A stretch of 64,000 bases of DNA, from assembly GCA_020353535.1 (NCBI GenBank), contig CP070696.1, positions 591,869 through 655,868 of the forward strand, given 5' to 3'. Made by a program: the position numbers and the translations under genes. Shown here piece by piece: positions 41,911-50,369 of the stretch (the first letter of the stretch is position 1; every line of letters begins with the position of its first letter). Below the pieces are notes generated by a model. The model was given only the letters and a program-made list of their open reading frames with translations, made no database searches and was not told where the DNA came from. This stretch comes from Spirochaetaceae bacterium (lineage in GTDB: Bacteria; Spirochaetota; Spirochaetia; SZUA-6; DRHE01).

Positions 41911-42816
41911 TCACTGGACTTCCAGATCCACTGCCCGGCTTCCATGTCTGAAGAACAGAAGGGTCAGTAGGGTTACCACGATGAGCACGAAAAAGGCCTG
42001 AGCAGCGGCATAGCCCATCAAGAAATCGGTGAATGCCCGGATGTATATCTGATGAACCACCGTGGTTGTCGAGTTCATCGGGCCGCCATTCGTGAGGATG
42101 AGAACCTGTTCGAACACATTGAAGTTGTTGATGACCCCGGTAACGAAAAGAAAAAAGGTGACCGGCCTCAGCATCGGCAGTGTGATGTTTATGAACCGTT
42201 GGATGGCATTCGTTCCATCGATCTTGGCGGCCTCGTACAGATAAACCGGAATGCCCTGGAGCCCGGCCAGATAGATGACCATGTAGTACCCCATGTACTT
42301 CCAGACACTCATTACGATGATAGACGGCAGTGCCCAAGTCACGTCATAGAGCCAGTTCTGTCCCCCGATGCCAAAGAGGGCCAGCAGCTTGTTGAGGATT
42401 CCGTGTGAGGGCTCATAGATCCAGAACCAAATCATCGATACGGCGACCATGGAGGTGACGTGGGGCAGAAAAAAACAGGTCCTGTAGATGTTCTTGCCGA
42501 TGAGTCTCTGATTCAAGAAAATGGCTGCCAGCAGACTCAGCACGAGAGTGAAGATGAGAGTGAAGAACGTATAGATGCCTGTGTTTCTCAGAGAATCGAG
42601 AAAGAACTTGTCCGTGAATAGAGCCACATAGTTCTTGAGGCCCACGAACGAAATGGACCGCAGATCGAAATTGGTAAAGCTCAGAAGGAGATTGATCAGG
42701 ATAGGGATCACGACGAAGGTGAAGAAAAAAACGTAGAACGGCAGAATCAGAAGATAGCCCACGGGCTCGCTGGTGAGTCTTCTTCCTCTGTGGATAGTTG
42801 TGCCCACAGCTCTCAT
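41911..42816 (-). CDS. Sugar ABC transporter permease, MalF/UgpA type
   Basis: This 301-residue protein has six membrane segments, with LLILPFYVFFFTFVVIPILI first, the EAA loop EAAKIDGTNAIQRFINITLP, and a TNGGPMNST stretch typical of MalF-type subunits. Its ATG at 42816 has no good ribosome site and lies 15 bases after a stem-loop (42831-42881), so its translation may depend on that RNA structure. It pairs with the MalG-type protein encoded next. Confidence 0.9.
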   Translation of the reverse strand: MRAVGTTIHRGRRLTSEPVGYLLILPFYVFFFTFVVIPILINLLLSFTNFDLRSISFVGLKNYVALFTDKFFLDSLRNTGIYTFFTLIFTLVLSLLAAIFLNQRLIGKNIYRTCFFLPHVTSMVAVSMIWFWIYEPSHGILNKLLALFGIGGQNWLYDVTWALPSIIVMSVWKYMGYYMVIYLAGLQGIPVYLYEAAKIDGTNAIQRFINITLPMLRPVTFFLFVTGVINNFNVFEQVLILTNGGPMNSTTTVVHQIYIRAFTDFLMGYAAAQAFFVLIVVTLLTLLFFRHGSRAVDLEVQ

Positions 42817-42830
42817 AGCTTAACTGGAGT

Positions 42831-42907
42831 CGCAGATCCGCAAAGTTCCCACACTGCTCGAAATGTGCGTGAGGATCTGCGGAGACGTGCTCTGTAGACC
42901 CTCACGC
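42831..42907 (-). promoter_or_regulatory. Two mutually exclusive hairpins between binding-protein and MalF genes
   Basis: CGCAGATCC (42831-42839) pairs with GGATCTGCG (42873-42881). GCGTGAGG (42867-42874) pairs with CCTCACGC (42900-42907). The two stems share 42873-42874 and the central arm, so both cannot be complete at once. In the transcript the second-formed stem ends 15 bases before the MalF ATG. This is the form of an attenuator or translational switch, but no leader peptide or ligand is evident. Confidence 0.5.
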
Positions 42908-42917
42908 GAGTCAAATC

Positions 42918-44201
42918 CTAGAATCCAAACTTCTCTATCTCGTCCAGCAAACCCGCCTCTGCGTCTCTTAACGCTTGCTCGGGCGTCTTCACGCGGTTCA
43001 GGGCTTCCTCGTAAGCCTTGCTGAGATACTTGTTGGCGATGCCCAGCCACGGCGTAATCGCCTTTCCTTTTCCGTGTATTATGTACTCCATTTGAGACTC
43101 ATTGAACAAGGGATCGTCACTGATGAACTGCTCCTGCATCGATTTACGAACCGGGGTGATCTTGAGATCTTGATACCGCTTCCACATCTGTTCCTTGGAC
43201 ATCATGAACTTGACGAATTCCCATGCTTCGTCCGTGACCTTTGAATCTGCCCCGATGGTGAACAGGCGGTACCCGCAAAAAGAGACCTTCTTCTTCCTAC
43301 CCATGACGGGAGTGTATCCGATCTTTTCCTTGATGCCAGGATCGTCGGCGAACATGTTTGTAAGCACCGAGGCAAGAAGGAATCCGATGGCGCCCTTTTT
43401 CAAGGAAAAGGGGTGCTCCATCCACTTCTGCAGGTTGTGGGGTATGCTGACATTCTCGTTGTATAGGTTGGTGATGAACTCCAGCGCTTCTATAGCGCCC
43501 GGATCGGTCCACGACGGTTTGAGATTGACCTCATCGATAACCATGGAACCGTTGGATCGCATCCAGGGCTCGATGAACACTGTGGCAGGAGTGCTCGAGG
43601 GAATGTCCATACCGGCCCTAATGACCTTACCACTGGAATCCCTAACCGTCAGCTTACGAGCGTACTCCGCCATCTGTTCCCAGGTCAGAGGTGGTTTTTC
43701 TGGATCGATCCCCGACTCAGCGAAGAAGTCCTTTCTATATGGGACCAATTTGGGAGCGGGAAAGAACCCAATGGCTACGGCATCGCCTTTGTATCTTCCC
43801 AGTTCGAGAGCGCTTTCGAGAATATCATCCTTCTCATCCCAAACTTGAATGTAGTCATCCAAGACTTCGAAATCCCCCTTGGCACCCCTGGTACCCACCA
43901 GACCGAGGTATGCAGAAAAGACATCGGGGAATGTCCCGCTCAGCTTACCGGCATTGAGCTTGGCCTCTATGTCGTTGGGATCAGGCGGAAGCGCTGTGAT
44001 TTCAACCTTGAGGTTGGGGAAACTTGCCTCGAAGTCTTTACCGACACTCCCGAAGTGCTCTTCTTGCCCTGCCCCACCAGGGAACCAGAAAGTGACAGTT
44101 TTCTGCGCGACCACTTCCTCTTTCTGAGGACCCGCCCAGCCTGCGGCGGATGATAGCAGTAGAACGAAAACGACGAGAATGACTGTCGATTTGTTTGCCA
44201 T
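42918..44201 (-). CDS. Sugar ABC transporter substrate-binding protein (CUT1 family)
   Basis: The 427-residue secreted protein has a signal peptide (hydrophobic core about 6-20) with likely cleavage after GWA, giving GPQKEE, again without a lipobox Cys. It has family 1 features: GTFPDVFSAYLG, FFPAPKLVPYRKDFFAESG and FMMSKEQMWKRYQDL. AAAGGAG precedes the ATG. It follows the ROK regulator gene by 137 bp and delivers its ligand, perhaps a sulfated oligosaccharide, to the permeases encoded downstream. Confidence 0.92.
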   Translation of the reverse strand: MANKSTVILVVFVLLLSSAAGWAGPQKEEVVAQKTVTFWFPGGAGQEEHFGSVGKDFEASFPNLKVEITALPPDPNDIEAKLNAGKLSGTFPDVFSAYLGLVGTRGAKGDFEVLDDYIQVWDEKDDILESALELGRYKGDAVAIGFFPAPKLVPYRKDFFAESGIDPEKPPLTWEQMAEYARKLTVRDSSGKVIRAGMDIPSSTPATVFIEPWMRSNGSMVIDEVNLKPSWTDPGAIEALEFITNLYNENVSIPHNLQKWMEHPFSLKKGAIGFLLASVLTNMFADDPGIKEKIGYTPVMGRKKKVSFCGYRLFTIGADSKVTDEAWEFVKFMMSKEQMWKRYQDLKITPVRKSMQEQFISDDPLFNESQMEYIIHGKGKAITPWLGIANKYLSKAYEEALNRVKTPEQALRDAEAGLLDEIEKFGF

Positions 44202-44338
44202 GACTTACTCCTTTACCAAGTTTTTGTGATTCTCTCAATCAGGATGCCTTTCATCTAGATCATAATGACCACCTCCTCGAACACGGAATACCACTAGAGA
44301 ATGCCGGCTGGATAACTCCCTCCTCAAACCGCTGGGAT

Positions 44339-45529
44339 TCAGAACTGGAACGGGAGCTCGACCGACATAGCCAGAATCGCCGCGCCTTCTAGATTCTCCC
44401 AGCCATCGAAAGAGCTTCCGACAATCTTGATATTCCCCTTGGAACATGCCGAGAGTCTCCTCTGGACCTCTCGTGTTACCGAGTCCCCCAACAGATCCCA
44501 CATCCTGCGAATATAACCGCCTACAATGATGAGTTGCGGATCGAGGCTGAGGCAGATATTGGCGATTCCAAGAGCCAGCCAATACGCCTCCTCGTGAATT
44601 ACCTTCTTGGCTTTGGCGTCTCCATCCAAAAACCTGAGCCGAATCAGAGACAGAGCCCTGTCGATGTCCTTTGTTTCCCCCTCTTCTCCGTAGTAGTCGG
44701 TGATGAGTTTCTGGACAGATACGTATCGCTCCCAGCACCCTCTCTGCCCGCAGCTGCAGACCGGCCCGTCAGCCGAGACGATGGTATGCCCAAAGGCCCC
44801 CGCACCGTAGGTATTTCCCCTGTACACCCCACCGCCGAATGAGATACCCGTGCCAACGCCTCGATTCACGGAAACGAAGACCGTTGAAGTGCGCGGCGGA
44901 ATGTTGTCGCCCTTCCAGATTTCGGCTTCCAGGGCCAGATTGGCGTCGTTGTCAGCCTGAAATCTGATCCACGATGGAAGCTTCCGCTCAGCTATCTCTC
45001 CCAACTCAACGTGATGCCAACCGAGATTGGGCGAAAAGATGACCTCGTTCGTGCTGAGATCGATCATCCCGGGCACACTGACCCCGATCGAGTGCACGCT
45101 CCTAAGATCGTATCCGTTCTGCCGGCAGAGCCCTTCCAACTGATACAGAATGTCATCAATCAAGGCCTCCGGATTCAGGTGCGGGTTCTCTTTCTTGATG
45201 GTGATCAGGTTTCTTCTTTCACCGGCGAGGTCATAGAGAGCCATGTAGATGAGTCCTACTTTGATATCCACCGCGAAGAAAAAGGATTGGCTGTTGTTGA
45301 TCGACAGAATGATCGGTTTTCTGCCCTTCTCGGACGTAGTGGCCAGGCTCTCCTTGAGCAAGGACTCCTGCATGAGCTCATTGACAAGATTGGAGACGGT
45401 TGTCTTGTTCAACCGAGAGATTCTGGAGAGCTCAGCCCTCGAGATCGCTTTTTCTTTCCATATGCTCAGAAGAACCGTGCGCTTGTTATCCTCCTTAATG
45501 TGTTTCAGGTTTCTCGGTTTCTTTACCAT
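44339..45529 (-). CDS. ROK-family transcriptional regulator (XylR/NagC type)
   Basis: The 396-residue protein has an N-terminal winged helix (about 12-70; SRAELSRISRLNKTTVSNLV) and a ROK sugar-kinase-like domain. The structural zinc motif is CSCGQRGCWE, and GVSVPGMID marks the effector pocket. The catalytic-type DxGxT loop appears as FAVDIKVGLIY, so kinase activity is not expected. It heads the operon and probably represses it until a sugar binds. A TTTGT-N11-ACAAA palindrome overlaps its own promoter region, indicating autorepression. Confidence 0.9.
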   Translation of the reverse strand: MVKKPRNLKHIKEDNKRTVLLSIWKEKAISRAELSRISRLNKTTVSNLVNELMQESLLKESLATTSEKGRKPIILSINNSQSFFFAVDIKVGLIYMALYDLAGERRNLITIKKENPHLNPEALIDDILYQLEGLCRQNGYDLRSVHSIGVSVPGMIDLSTNEVIFSPNLGWHHVELGEIAERKLPSWIRFQADNDANLALEAEIWKGDNIPPRTSTVFVSVNRGVGTGISFGGGVYRGNTYGAGAFGHTIVSADGPVCSCGQRGCWERYVSVQKLITDYYGEEGETKDIDRALSLIRLRFLDGDAKAKKVIHEEAYWLALGIANICLSLDPQLIIVGGYIRRMWDLLGDSVTREVQRRLSACSKGNIKIVGSSFDGWENLEGAAILAMSVELPFQF

Positions 45530-45605
45530 GATTCGGGGTCCGAGCGCTTGCTACGTAGCGCAACGCGGCGGTTCCTTCCTTTCTATGACCGAGCTTAGGG
45601 ACAAT

Positions 45606-45657
45606 TTTGTTAGTTTATTAGACAAATAAATTATAGGCGATTTCCGAGTTCTGTCAA
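45606..45657 (-). promoter_or_regulatory. Promoter of the ROK regulator with overlapping ROK-type operator
   Basis: On the minus strand, a perfect -35 TTGACA (45657-45652) and a perfect -10 TATAAT (45635-45630) are 16 bp apart. Just downstream, 45626-45606 contains arms TTTGT and ACAAA separated by 11 bases, with partial symmetry between them. ROK repressors such as XylR bind sites of this AT-rich TTTGT/ACAAA form. Binding would cover the start point. Confidence 0.75.
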
Positions 45658-45732
45658 GATCAATTCGTTGCCCAATCACCGCTGTTGGAAGTCGGCCTAC
45701 AGCTCAACCCGTGGATCGATTGAAATGAGCCC

Positions 45733-46587
45733 TTAAACCCCGCCTGTGGTAAGCGCCTTGAGGTACACATCCGGGCGCCACATGGAACGGTAGGTACGTT
45801 CATCCTTACGAAGCGTCCTCAGCCTCTCGATGTTGAGGTCACACACGACCATGTGAGGTTCCTTACGGCGCAGGTTTGATCGGGCCAAGATCTCGCCCTG
45901 TGGACCCAGGATCATGGCTCCCCCGCTGAACTCGAGAATCGCTCCGGATCGGCTTTGAACACGGCCTACAGAGTTACAGATGAGGGAGTACGTGCAAGTA
46001 TCCAGGGCGCGAGGACCGAGGTACAGGTGTTTCTTCTTGGTCCAATCCGCAGGATCCCTGCCCAGATCGCCGACCTCATTACCGTGGGGATGGAGGATGA
46101 TCTCAGCACCCATTTGGGAGAGGCTCAGCGAGGATCCCGGAAAGCGACCGTCCATGCAGATATTGATGCCCACGCAAACGCCCTCTATGTCGAATACCCT
46201 GAATGCCTCTCCGGGACTGAATATGCTCCCCTCGTTGAAGCACGGGTAGGCGAGGTGAACCTTTTCGTAGTGGCCTATAAGCCCCTCGGGTCCGGCCAGC
46301 ACGTGGGAGATGTACACCTTCCCTTCCCGCTTGAGAGCCATTCCGAAGGCGACGTAGATCCCCATCCGGCTTGCTGCGTCAAAGAGAGCCCCGCATTCCC
46401 TGCTCTCAAGATCAAGTGCTGCTTCTGTGATGAACTCTTCGAAGGTGTAGCCCGTAAGGCTCAGCTCAGGAAACAAGACCAGACGAGCGCCCTCCCGCTT
46501 GGCCTTGTCCATCCATCCCAGATGGTCGGCCGTGTTCTCATTGACAAAACCCGGACAATTGATGTTTGAAACAACCGCAACCCGCAT
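45733..46587 (-). CDS. Carbon-nitrogen hydrolase (nitrilase superfamily)
   Basis: The 284-residue protein has Glu41 (FPELSL), Lys109 (YEKVHLAYP) and Cys144 (NICMDGRFPG), the superfamily triad. It is most like N-carbamoyl-amino-acid or omega-amidase branches, but the substrate is not fixed. The ATG at 46587 is chosen because the promoter at 46622-46650 would start transcription near 46615, which excludes the longer frame from 46650. It has its own promoter and is upstream of the ROK operon on the same strand. It differs clearly from the C-N hydrolase at 18887-19762. Confidence 0.88.
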   Translation of the reverse strand: MRVAVVSNINCPGFVNENTADHLGWMDKAKREGARLVLFPELSLTGYTFEEFITEAALDLESRECGALFDAASRMGIYVAFGMALKREGKVYISHVLAGPEGLIGHYEKVHLAYPCFNEGSIFSPGEAFRVFDIEGVCVGINICMDGRFPGSSLSLSQMGAEIILHPHGNEVGDLGRDPADWTKKKHLYLGPRALDTCTYSLICNSVGRVQSRSGAILEFSGGAMILGPQGEILARSNLRRKEPHMVVCDLNIERLRTLRKDERTYRSMWRPDVYLKALTTGGV

Positions 46588-46621
46588 GGGAGACCCCTGC
46601 ACCCCTGAGATATCGGGAAAG

Positions 46622-46663
46622 AGTCTAGCATACACCAATGGGCGTGACAAGAACCTCCATTGG
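46622..46663 (-). promoter_or_regulatory. Promoter with flanking inverted repeat for the C-N hydrolase gene
   Basis: On the minus strand, -35 TTGTCA (46650-46645) and -10 TAGACT (46627-46622) are 17 bp apart. A perfect 7-bp inverted repeat, CCAATGG (46635-46641) and CCATTGG (46657-46663), brackets the -35 with one arm in the spacer. A dimeric regulator bound there would control access to the promoter; its identity is unknown. Confidence 0.55.
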
Positions 46664-46770
46664 CAATATCACAGACCCGGCACCGGCGCTTCCCTAGATC
46701 TCCGACCGGCGCATACAACCATCACCTGACCCACCTTGACGCCCGGGTACCGAACTCCAGGTTTGTTATC

Positions 46771-47037
46771 TCATCCTGTGGAGATTCCCGAGGGAGATAT
46801 GGACAAACCTTCCATTCTCATCAAATCCTCATTCCAGCGCGAAACAGTGGAAATGGGGATTACCAGCGTATTGTCCCAGACAGCCGTGTCATTGAGGGCC
46901 TCCATGAGGATACCGAAACAGCGATCCGCCACGGCTGCCGAATGGATGTAGGCTGCAAAGTCCCCCCGAACGGTCGGATGGCCGGAAAGATCACCTGGAG
47001 GTTGAACCGCCTGCCAGTGAGCCGACTCATCGATCAC
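46771..47037 (-). pseudogene. Sulfatase middle-region remnant
   Basis: The frame reads HPTVRGDFAAYIHSAAVADR, then LMEALNDTAVWDNTLVI, the helix and strand that precede the distal DHG metal site in sulfatases. That site is gone: after NTLVI the sequence (near 46855) turns to unrelated residues and stops at 46771. The formylglycine motif and N-terminus are also missing. The 46588-46770 part of this gap holds only the promoter above. This is the third sulfatase remnant in the window. Confidence 0.65.
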
Positions 47038-47110
47038 GGGAAACCGCCGGTGGGTGGAGAATCTGCCGAGCGAGTACCAGGCGAATATTAAAAAAAAATC
47101 AAAAAAATAC

Positions 47111-47165
47111 TTGCTTTATTTAGTACTATGTATTAAACTATAGTATACAAAGCACAGTACTGTGC
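47111..47165 (+). promoter_or_regulatory. AT-rich promoter region with two inverted repeats before the PadR gene
   Basis: TTGCTT (47111-47116) and TAAACT (47134-47139), 17 bp apart, form a plausible promoter. TACTAT (47124-47129) and ATAGTA (47140-47145) are inverted arms straddling the -10. A perfect 14-bp palindrome, GCACAGTACTGTGC, lies at 47152-47165. PadR proteins commonly autorepress through palindromes at this location, so these are the likely operators. Confidence 0.6.
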
Positions 47166-47201
47166 AGTGTTGAAAATACTGAATGAACAAGTGGAGGAAC
47201 C

Positions 47202-47522
47202 ATGAATGTTCAATTCAAGAAGGGCGTCTTAGAGCTCTGTGTTCTGGTGTTGCTCTGTCGGCGGGACTACTACGGTTACGAGCTGGTGCACACCATCTCG
47301 GAGAACATCGACATCGCCGAAGGCACGATCTATCCCCTCCTACGGCGACTGACCAAAGAGGGATACTTCACCACCTACCTGCGGGAATCCGAAGAGGGCC
47401 CCTCCCGCAAGTACTACCAGATCACCGAGAAGGGGCAAACGTACAGGGAACAGCTGCTCGGGGAATGGAACAACTTTGTGAGCGGCGTGAACAATCTCAT
47501 CAAGCAGGAGGAGATAGCATGA
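47202..47522 (+). CDS. PadR-family transcriptional regulator
   Basis: The 106-residue protein is a full PadR winged helix: [20 protein letters not shown], then [19 protein letters not shown] and [17 protein letters not shown] site precedes the ATG. It is the first of three overlapping genes (PadR, HAAS-domain protein, DUF4097 protein), a widely seen module in which PadR represses the envelope-related genes. Its TGA overlaps the next ATG. Confidence 0.93.
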   Translation: MNVQFKKGVLELCVLVLLCRRDYYGYELVHTISENIDIAEGTIYPLLRRLTKEGYFTTYLRESEEGPSRKYYQITEKGQTYREQLLGEWNNFVSGVNNLIKQEEIA

Positions 47523-48106
47523 ACAAGGAACAATTTCTTATTCAGCTGAAGCATTCTCTATCCGGAGTTCCGGAGGAGGAGAAGAAGGAGATCCTCTACG
47601 ACTACGAGGAGCATTTCCGTAGCGCTATAGAAGAGGGTCAGGAGGAAGAGCAGATCACTCGTTCCCTGGGCAATCCCAGAGTGCTGGGCAAATCCTACCG
47701 CATCGAGAGTCTCTTGGACAAAGACAGAGGTGGCAACCGGGCCGCAAATGTACTGCGTGCGGTGTTCGCCTCTCTGAGCCTTGGATTTCTCAACGTAATC
47801 GTCACCATACCCCTGTTCGCCGGTCTGTTAGGCGGTCTGGCGTCCCTGTGGTCCGGAGCGGTCTCTCTTGCCCTGTCAGGGGTGGCGGTGATCCTGGCGG
47901 TCATAGTACAGCCTCTGCTACCCGCCTTTATCACTCTCGGAGGCCTGAGCATCCTCTTCCTGGTCTTCGCGGGTATCGGGATCAGCGCTCTGGGGTTGCT
48001 GTCCGTCATAGGCATGTGGAAGCTCAGCCAGCTGTTCTTCCGGATGACGGCGAAGTACGTGCAATTCAACGTGCGAATCATCAAGAAACAGGAGGTGCGA
48101 ACGTGA
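47519..48106 (+). CDS. HAAS-domain (DUF1700) membrane protein
   Basis: The 195-residue protein starts with the HAAS helix bundle ([14 protein letters not shown], then [14 protein letters not shown] and [16 protein letters not shown], about 1-65) and continues with three or four membrane segments (about 85-180). This is the usual partner of PadR regulators. ATG 47519 overlaps the PadR stop, and its own TGA overlaps the GTG of the next gene. A role in envelope stress sensing is inferred from the family context. Confidence 0.88.
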   Translation: MNKEQFLIQLKHSLSGVPEEEKKEILYDYEEHFRSAIEEGQEEEQITRSLGNPRVLGKSYRIESLLDKDRGGNRAANVLRAVFASLSLGFLNVIVTIPLFAGLLGGLASLWSGAVSLALSGVAVILAVIVQPLLPAFITLGGLSILFLVFAGIGISALGLLSVIGMWKLSQLFFRMTAKYVQFNVRIIKKQEVRT

Positions 48107-49032
48107 ACAGAAATTTGAAGAAAATCGTATTCATTACCGCCGCCGTAGCCGTGGTTTCCCTGGGCCTGGCGGCGATTCTCTTCTTCGCCACAAACGTCGG
48201 TCGGGCTTGGGGGCTGAAAGGCGGCATTCCCGTGGACGAGCGGAGAACTTTCTTCGTGGAAGGAATCGGGGATATCTCCATCCGTACCGGCAGCACGGAC
48301 GTTTTTGTCGGAAAGAACGAGGGAAGCTCCGTAGAAATACATCTCTACGGCACTGTGTACTCCGCTCAGCCGGAGGCCATCCCGGCGTTGAATGCAGAAC
48401 AGAACGGAGGCTTGCTCACGATCACCACCGGCCGCAAAGATGGACGGCCTTTTGTTCTCGGCTTCTTCTCCAGCGACCTCATACTGGAGATTCGCATCCC
48501 AGAGCGGTATCGGGACGCTCTGCTCGTTCATACCAGCTCCGGGGATGTCGAGATCGACGATCAACAGCTGTCCAAACTATCCGTGGAGACCAGTTCCGGA
48601 GACATACAGCTTCGCTCTATCCAGGCGGGCACGATCACGCTGGGATCATCCTCCGGCGATCAGCGCGTAGAGAACCTGCTGGCCGAGCACTCGGAGTTGA
48701 CCAGCAGCAGCGGTGAGATCCGGGTGAAAGGCCTGGAAGGAGGTGCCAAGGCGGAAAGCTCCTCCGGGGACATCACCCTGCATTATCAGGTCTTCAATTC
48801 CGACCTTGAGGTTCGAAGCAGCTCCGGAGATGTCGGGTTGTTTCTCACCGAAACCGCCGAGTTCCGCCTGGAAGCCAGGGCCTCTTCCGGAGACGTCGAT
48901 TGTGCCTTCCCCGTTACCCTGGCGGAGGCGAGCGGTGAGGTGCGCCGCAACCGGCTGCGCGGCATCGTGGGAGACGGCACCCACCAGGTCGTGGTGCAGA
49001 CCTCATCGGGGGATATTACCATCCGTCCGTGA
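48103..49032 (+). CDS. DUF4097-family surface/envelope beta-helix protein
   Basis: The 309-residue protein has an N-terminal membrane anchor (about 8-30) and then a right-handed beta-helix-like domain made of repeats with the core SSSGD or TSSGD, at least nine copies spaced 17-24 residues apart (from about residue 145). It starts with GTG, after GGAGG, overlapping the upstream stop. DUF4097 proteins accompany PadR/HAAS genes and may be adhesins or stress-linked envelope proteins; function unproven. Confidence 0.88.
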   Translation: MNRNLKKIVFITAAVAVVSLGLAAILFFATNVGRAWGLKGGIPVDERRTFFVEGIGDISIRTGSTDVFVGKNEGSSVEIHLYGTVYSAQPEAIPALNAEQNGGLLTITTGRKDGRPFVLGFFSSDLILEIRIPERYRDALLVHTSSGDVEIDDQQLSKLSVETSSGDIQLRSIQAGTITLGSSSGDQRVENLLAEHSELTSSSGEIRVKGLEGGAKAESSSGDITLHYQVFNSDLEVRSSSGDVGLFLTETAEFRLEARASSGDVDCAFPVTLAEASGEVRRNRLRGIVGDGTHQVVVQTSSGDITIRP

Positions 49033-49038
49033 AACAGC

Positions 49039-49066
49039 GCCCGGCAGGCTCACCGGACTGCCGGGC
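49039..49066 (+). terminator. Strong stem-loop after the PadR module
   Basis: GCCCGGCAG (49039-49047) and CTGCCGGGC (49058-49066) form a perfect 9-bp GC-rich stem with a 10-base loop, six bases after the DUF4097 stop. There is no U tract, so termination efficiency is uncertain. Confidence 0.5.
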
Positions 49067-49167
49067 CATGATAGTGGATGACTGGCTTTCCGACAAGGGA
49101 CACTGAAACACGATCCGGGGTGGAATTATCCTGGGGAATGCTCTACATTCACAGAATGGGGGTATCC

Positions 49168-49347
49168 ATGAACAGATTCGCGAAGCTCGTTTGTATCGCC
49201 TTTCTTTCCGCGCAAATCTTTTCAACTATAGGCTGTGTCATCCTGGAAACGAAGGAGCTGCCACCCGGACAGGAGAAGAAAATCGAGGGTGACCAAAGCG
49301 CCAAAGAACACGCACCGGGTCAGGAAAAGAAAGACAAGGAAAAATAG
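49168..49347 (+). CDS. Small lipoprotein with Pro-Gly-Gln-Glu-Lys repeats
   Basis: The 59-residue protein has a short lipoprotein signal with lipobox STIGC (Cys23), then a hydrophilic tail in which PPGQEKK is repeated as APGQEKK. Similar tiny lipoproteins with PGQ-Lys tails occur widely, often of unknown role. The ATG at 49168 opens the signal peptide. Confidence 0.65.
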   Translation: MNRFAKLVCIAFLSAQIFSTIGCVILETKELPPGQEKKIEGDQSAKEHAPGQEKKDKEK

Positions 49348-49391
49348 GGAAAAACAATTTCCGCTCCAGCCCCTTGTTGATCCAGCATTCC

Positions 49392-50369
49392 CTAGTCGAA
49401 CGACAACCAAAAAGCGAGGGATAACAGCTCGAACATGAACACCGGTCGTCCGCTAGCCAGGTCGAATAACACGGACACGGGTAAAACCTCGATGGAGATA
49501 CCACCAATATTACCGGAATGGATGGGAACGAGCCGCGCTCCAAGATAGTGATGCGGTTCGTTGCGGTAATTGGTGCTCAAAAGATATGCAGCTGAGATTC
49601 CCGTGTAGAGTTCATCGGCAAGGCGAATGTTGAGTCTGGACAGAATCGTGATGAGGTGGTTCGCTGAATAGGCCGGAAACAATCCGACGGCATATTTGAC
49701 ACCGAATCCGACGGTGCTGTTGAACTCCGCCATTGCCTCGTAGTACAGGTAGCCTCCCCCGTCGATTCCGGGAGCTGCGGTGATCCCTTCCTGTCCGAGC
49801 CGAATGCCCATGAGCGTATCGAGCTCAGACTTCTGACCTGGCGGTTCTTTCTCCGGCTCCACAACTCTCGGTTGCCTGCTTGCTCGAACCAGGGCGGTAG
49901 CCAGCCGGTCGGCATCCTGAAGCAGTTCTTCGATGCTTCCGTAGGTCCACTCATCGCTGTAAAGGGTATCCCCACTGTCTACTTCTACAAGCTGAAGGTC
50001 CACCCTGTAGCCATCACCCTCCTTCCGTATCTCCCCTAAAACAGCGAGCTCCACTTCGATGATCCGTGCCTGCTGAAGTTGATTCTTCTCATACGATCTG
50101 TGTCGGCGGACAGTACCCGCCTGCTCAAGCAGTTGCTCCCGCTGTTCCCGGCCGACCACTCGCCTGAAACCCTGGGTACCGAGGATTTTCAGGGACAGCC
50201 GGTCTACCACCGAGTGCATCTGTTCTACCGTAATCCCGGCAAGACGAAAGTCCATTACGGCGATGCTTTGGTAGTTCCTGAGTTCCTGAGTCGGCGCGGC
50301 GACAGCAGCGAGCAGACCTACAATCGCCGCAGCAATCGTTCGGCACAACTTCGAAGTGGGGGATCTCAC
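49392..50369 (-). CDS. Secreted CsgG-like protein with C-terminal beta-rich domain
   Basis: The 325-residue protein has a signal peptide (about 8-30) and a CsgG/TolB-like domain (about 35-160): SIAVMDFRLAGITVEQMH, LGTQGFRRVVGREQRE, EVELAVLGEIRKEGDGY. The C-terminal half (about 190-325) is Gly/Tyr-rich with alternating hydrophobics (YLYYEAMAEFNSTVGFGVKY) and ends in Asp rather than Phe, like a partial outer-membrane barrel. The start is GTG 50369, overlapping the upstream TGA. It is in an operon with the flavin reductase and YqgE-like genes. Confidence 0.72.
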   Translation of the reverse strand: MRSPTSKLCRTIAAAIVGLLAAVAAPTQELRNYQSIAVMDFRLAGITVEQMHSVVDRLSLKILGTQGFRRVVGREQREQLLEQAGTVRRHRSYEKNQLQQARIIEVELAVLGEIRKEGDGYRVDLQLVEVDSGDTLYSDEWTYGSIEELLQDADRLATALVRASRQPRVVEPEKEPPGQKSELDTLMGIRLGQEGITAAPGIDGGGYLYYEAMAEFNSTVGFGVKYAVGLFPAYSANHLITILSRLNIRLADELYTGISAAYLLSTNYRNEPHHYLGARLVPIHSGNIGGISIEVLPVSVLFDLASGRPVFMFELLSLAFWLSFD

